DNA from: Modestobacter italicus
GTDB taxonomy: Bacteria > Actinomycetota > Actinomycetes > Mycobacteriales > Geodermatophilaceae
Reading direction: 5' to 3'
Assembly: GCF_000306785.1 (NCBI RefSeq)
Contig: NC_017955.1
Coordinates: forward strand, 2,418,001 to 2,482,000
Length of the DNA: 64,000 nt
Shown here: piece by piece, positions 60,567-64,000 of the stretch
Numbering within the stretch: the stretch's first letter is position 1
Layout: the number at the start of each line of letters is the position of its first letter
The notes under the pieces: model-generated
Told to the model about the DNA's origin: nothing
The model's database searches: none
Seen by the model: only the letters and a program-made list of their open reading frames with translations
Made by a program: the position numbers and the translations under genes

Positions 60567-62447
60567 TCACCAGCGGATGTCGTCGGTCCCCTCCAGCGGC
60601 GCCCGGCGATCCAGCGCCTCCGGCACGGTGAGTGTGTCGGCGTCCCTGAGGACGTCCGGGAACCGCAGTCCGGTGCGCTCCTCGAGCTCGCGTACCGCGG
60701 TCTGGAAGACCCGGAACTCGTCGAGCTCCAGGGCCTCGAGCTGGTCGAGGCCCTGGGTCAGCAGGAACGCGCGGGCGCGGAGCGTCCCGCCCTCGCGGAA
60801 GACGAGCACCTTCCAGTACTCGCGCGGCAGCTGCACCCCGCGGTAGACGCGGTCGTCGTCCTGGAAGACCGGCCCACCGAACACGCTGATCCGCAGGTCC
60901 TCCACGTCGACGTCGGCGAAGACGGCGTCCTCCAACCGACCCCACACACCGGCGCGGGCGCTCTGGTTGAAGTCGTCCATCTGCGGCGTGATGTTGGTGA
61001 AGAAGAAGGAGTCGGTGTTGGCCTTCTTCGCGACCGGGAGGCTGCCCCAGAGCAGGTCCGCGCGCCGGGCCAGGTGTCCCCGGTCGAGGTCGTTGTCCGA
61101 GTAGAGCTCGTCACCGACCTGGAGGTCCTCGGGTATCCGGGGGTCCTTGACGAACTTGATGCCCTTGCGGCTCAGCTCCTTCAGGGCACCCCCGTCGACG
61201 TTCCACGCCACCCAGGACGCGAACCGCCGTGAGGCCCGCACCTGCAGGGAGAAGTGGGTGTGCCGGACGACCTGCTGACCGTCGACGGTGGCGGCCACGT
61301 CGTCGCGCAGGGAGGCGCCGGGCACCGGGACGTCGATCCGCACGCCGAGGAAGTCCCTGTCGTAGCCGCCGGGCTCCTCGATCTCCTGCACGGTAGGGGG
61401 GCGGAGCGAGATCGCGAGCTTCTCGAAGACCGAGGCCGGGAGACACGCCAGCGCGTGGTCGTCGGGGCTGGTGTCGCTCTCCCCGCCGAAGTGCAGACCG
61501 GCCACGACCGTCTGGGTCCGGCCGGCCCGGGTGAACATCCACAGTGAACCGGAATCGCCGCCGCGGCTGATCTGGAGGGCGGCCGCCGGTTGATCGGGAT
61601 CGGGCCCGATCTCGAAGCAGCCGATGGCCCGGACGCCCACGGTGCCGCCGTAGTCGAGCTCGACGATGGTGTCGACCCGCCGCACGACGCCGTGGGTGAC
61701 ACCCGTCGTGCGCCCGGACTTGACGACGGTGTCGCCCAGCTCGGGTTCGCCCAACTGGTCCGGCACCACGTCCAGCTCGATGGTGGCGGGGTCGAACTCG
61801 CGGTCCTCGATGCTGGCGACGGCGCAGTCCCCGGCGATGCCCAGGTGCGAGCGGACGAGGCGGCCCAGCCGGTTGCGGTCGGTGCGGTTGTCGTCGTGCG
61901 TCCCGGGCTGCACGACGTCGTCGCCCAGCGCACCGTCCGGGCCGTGCAGGACGTGCCAGTTGCTCAGGACGTACGGCGTGCCGTCGGCCCGGTCGTAGAC
62001 GATGCCGCCGAGGGTGCCCGCGCTGACGTGCACGTTCCCCACGCTGACGCCGGGGACGACGGGGTCGATCCGGGCCTTGCGCTGCACCGGGACCGGCTCG
62101 GGCACCACCTTGAAGGCGGGCTCGTACCGCCGCTCGAGGACGTCCGTGGGGACCTCCACCCCGTCGACCGTGATCGACCTCGGTACCGCGGCGGTACCCA
62201 GCGCTCGGAGCGCGTCCGGCGCCGAGCGCTTCTCGTTGACGGTGAACTGCACGGAGAGCTCCGGCGTCCGCCGACCGTCGGTCACCTTGTAGCCGATGCC
62301 GATGGAGGTGATGTTCGGGTCCCGCAGGTAGTCCTCACCCTTGGTCCGGATGAACTGCCGCAGCGCGGCGAGCAGGTCCTGCTCCCTGGCGTTGCCGTCC
62401 CTTCCTGTGTCCTCGGCGGACGTCGCGGACGCCTCATCGGCAGGCAT
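60567..62447 (-). CDS. Trypsin-like protease fused to DNA/RNA non-specific endonuclease (NUC)
   Basis: 626 residues. A chymotrypsin-like protease (about 130-340) with His165 (SNWHVL), a candidate Asp in AGDCAVASI and Ser299 (GGDSGSLW), then a beta-beta-alpha-metal NUC endonuclease (about 380-610) with DRGHLARR (catalytic His458) and metal-binding Asn in TNITPQMDDFNQ. An N-terminal ~120-residue region is unassigned. No signal peptide, so it would be toxic to its own host if active; autoproteolytic release or inhibition is likely. ATG 62447, after GGGAGGACC. Followed 13 nt upstream by the peroxidase gene, on the same strand. Confidence 0.9.
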   Translation of the reverse strand: MPADEASATSAEDTGRDGNAREQDLLAALRQFIRTKGEDYLRDPNITSIGIGYKVTDGRRTPELSVQFTVNEKRSAPDALRALGTAAVPRSITVDGVEVPTDVLERRYEPAFKVVPEPVPVQRKARIDPVVPGVSVGNVHVSAGTLGGIVYDRADGTPYVLSNWHVLHGPDGALGDDVVQPGTHDDNRTDRNRLGRLVRSHLGIAGDCAVASIEDREFDPATIELDVVPDQLGEPELGDTVVKSGRTTGVTHGVVRRVDTIVELDYGGTVGVRAIGCFEIGPDPDQPAAALQISRGGDSGSLWMFTRAGRTQTVVAGLHFGGESDTSPDDHALACLPASVFEKLAISLRPPTVQEIEEPGGYDRDFLGVRIDVPVPGASLRDDVAATVDGQQVVRHTHFSLQVRASRRFASWVAWNVDGGALKELSRKGIKFVKDPRIPEDLQVGDELYSDNDLDRGHLARRADLLWGSLPVAKKANTDSFFFTNITPQMDDFNQSARAGVWGRLEDAVFADVDVEDLRISVFGGPVFQDDDRVYRGVQLPREYWKVLVFREGGTLRARAFLLTQGLDQLEALELDEFRVFQTAVRELEERTGLRFPDVLRDADTLTVPEALDRRAPLEGTDDIRW

Positions 62448-62459
62448 GGCCGGTCCTCC

Positions 62460-64000
62460 CTACGGTGTCGTTGCTGCGGCGGTCGCGCCGGGACGCTGCC
62501 ACGGCTGGAAGGCGTTGGGCGCCGAGCGCATGGCCGGCCGCAGCTCCGGGTGGTGCCGCAGGATCACCGACGTCATCGTGGTGTCGGCCAGCCACCGCAT
62601 CCCGGCGGCGGTGTACACCGCCGGGGTGAAGTCCTCGGTGAGGAACCGGTCGCTGTCCAGCCGGCGGGATGCCATGACGATGAAGATCCGGAACGCCGTG
62701 TCGCTGAACGCGAAGCCCTCCGGTCGGCGCTCGGCGAACAGCCCGACCATCAGGTCCACCTTCTCGATGTCTCCGCCGTAGACCCGGGACATCTCGGAGG
62801 CGAGCTCGGCGTCGCCGGTGAGCTCCTCGAAGCCGGCCGGGGCCCGGAGCCGCAACTGCCGCCGGAACTCGCAGTACCGGGGGACGCCGAGCTCCCGGTG
62901 CCGCAGGATGTCGACGGCGGCCAGGTCCATGACCTGCCCGTCCGGCCGTACGAACTGCTGCAGGGACGCCGGGAAGTTGTGCAGGGTCACCAGCCCGGGG
63001 TGCTCGGTGCCGAGTGAGTACAGGAAGTCGGCCATCGGCAGCGTCTCCAGCAACGCCAGCGACTTCGGCCCGGACAGCTCCTGCAGCGAGTACGGCTCCT
63101 CCCGGAAGCGCCGGTCGTCGGTGTGCGACCGCAGGTCGAACAGGTCGGGGACCAGGGGGTGCATCCGGTAGACGGCGGCGAACTCCTCGGTCAGGGAGTA
63201 GGGCACCCCGTACCCCCGCATCGGTGATCCCGGGATGCCGCTGATCACCTCGCTGTCGCTCAGCCGGCCGAATGCGGTGCCCAGCCGCTCACCGGCCAGC
63301 CCCCACCAGTTCGCCCGCATGGCGACGACCGTCGCCGGGTGGCTGATCACGGCCGGCGTCCACTCCACCGTGTGGATCTTGGCGATCAGCGCGGCGATGA
63401 CCAGCCGCGCCCGTTGGAAGAGCTCCTCGTCGCCCCAGTTCGGGAAGCTGTCCGCCAGCATGTCGCACACGGCGTTGTGCTCCCGGGTGAACAGGGTCTG
63501 CAGGGGGACCAGCCCGAGCCAGAACCCCGGCTCCGCCATCGTCGGGTGGTCGCTCTTCGGCGTCGGCAGCATCCCGTTGGCCTCGACGCGGAGCCGGCCG
63601 CCCTCGAAGGTCCGGGCCTCGCGCTGGTGCTCCGGCGTGCTGCCGTAGATCTGGGAGGCGTCCCACCAGTGGGTGCTGGTGTTCAGCGACGTCCTCGGGG
63701 ACCGGCCGGCATCCGGCCGCGTCGGGTCCTCGGGCGTGCGCATGACGAGCATGGGTCGCTCCGGCCACGGGTCGTCCTCGGCCAGCTCGATCCGCCACGG
63801 GTCCTCGGTGGGGCTCTTCCCGTGGCTGAACCAGTCCCGGATCATCCACTGCAGCCACGGCGCGACCAGTGCGTTGACCGAGGTGGCGGGGATGAGCCCG
63901 TGGCGGGTCATCAGCTGCCGGCTGACCTCCCGCGGGCTCGGTTCGACGACCTCGGCCCGCGTCGGCCGGCCGGCCGACGCGAGGGGGAGGTTCCGCCCGA
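62460..64000 (-). CDS. Haem peroxidase / fatty-acid dioxygenase-like, 5' end outside window
   Basis: C-terminal ~513 residues of an animal-haem-peroxidase-superfamily protein, running off the right edge; the frame stays open and homologous-looking upstream of ATG 63911 (PSPREVSRQLMTRHGLIPA). Seen: WLQWMIRDWFSHG (distal His), STHWWDASQIYGST, FTREHNAVCDML, and IHTVEWTPAV with the candidate proximal His, patterns of the alpha-dioxygenase/linoleate-oxygenase branch. Distinct from the peroxidase at 48952. Same strand and only 12 nt before the trypsin-NUC gene, so an operon. A lipid oxygenase is the most likely function. Confidence 0.85.
   Translation of the reverse strand, partial: GRNLPLASAGRPTRAEVVEPSPREVSRQLMTRHGLIPATSVNALVAPWLQWMIRDWFSHGKSPTEDPWRIELAEDDPWPERPMLVMRTPEDPTRPDAGRSPRTSLNTSTHWWDASQIYGSTPEHQREARTFEGGRLRVEANGMLPTPKSDHPTMAEPGFWLGLVPLQTLFTREHNAVCDMLADSFPNWGDEELFQRARLVIAALIAKIHTVEWTPAVISHPATVVAMRANWWGLAGERLGTAFGRLSDSEVISGIPGSPMRGYGVPYSLTEEFAAVYRMHPLVPDLFDLRSHTDDRRFREEPYSLQELSGPKSLALLETLPMADFLYSLGTEHPGLVTLHNFPASLQQFVRPDGQVMDLAAVDILRHRELGVPRYCEFRRQLRLRAPAGFEELTGDAELASEMSRVYGGDIEKVDLMVGLFAERRPEGFAFSDTAFRIFIVMASRRLDSDRFLTEDFTPAVYTAAGMRWLADTTMTSVILRHHPELRPAMRSAPNAFQPWQRPGATAAATTP

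Overview
The window is very GC-rich DNA with strong G/C preference at third codon positions, frequent GTG starts, AGGAGG-type ribosome binding sites and many 4-bp ATGA/GTGA gene overlaps. Gene content (single-chain carboxylase, PHA synthase, homogentisate operon, small SARP regulators, CHAT-TPR and ECF genes) fits a soil or rock actinobacterium. I would guess Geodermatophilaceae (Blastococcus, Geodermatophilus or Modestobacter), but that family call is inference. No rRNA, tRNA, IS element, CRISPR or phage integrase was seen.

Layout, left part (1-30 kb, mostly metabolism). 75-10198: an acyl-CoA module with a eukaryote-like one-chain carboxylase, a KAS III enzyme with a ~300-residue extra N-terminus, a hydrolase and a convergent PHA synthase. 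10290-19053 (minus strand): a tightly coupled catabolic operon with a hydrolase, a P450, a metallo-beta-lactamase-fold protein, an FAD monooxygenase, homogentisate dioxygenase, a frameshifted conserved protein, fumarylacetoacetase and an IclR regulator. 19-24 kb: small stress-type proteins, then a FucP-type sugar transporter, a PfkB kinase and GlgC. 24-30 kb: DUF2252, VOC and hydrolase genes, and a PAS-PAS-ANTAR sensor.

Right part (30-64 kb, accessory in character). The most striking element is a complete sigma-54 circuit, which is unexpected in an actinobacterium. A divergent RpoN (35650-36987) has a recognisable RpoN box. It is followed by a textbook -24/-12 promoter (37044-37059) in front of a five-gene operon: two paralogous acidic/glycine-zipper proteins, an HEVGH metallopeptidase and two unknown proteins. 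The operon is closed by a convergent AAA+ activator carrying GAFTGA (42249-43661).

Downstream lies an island of hydrolases and haem proteins. It contains an ECF sigma factor with a partner protein, an indoleamine-dioxygenase-like protein fused to cytochrome b5 and followed by a LysE exporter, two animal-type haem peroxidases, a subtilisin-like protease divergent from a TPR-CHAT (caspase-fold) protein, an M36 metallopeptidase, a HAD-M28 fusion and a trypsin-NUC nuclease fusion. None of these hydrolases or peroxidases with a visible N-terminus has an evident Sec signal peptide. Three paralogous SARP-type regulators (33455, 34819, 59705) are spread through the island, and a short upstream motif (GTATCAC) recurs about 70-115 nt before several of its genes. 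I read 33-64 kb as a regulated accessory region that could be a stress, cell-death or antagonism system; that reading is inference.
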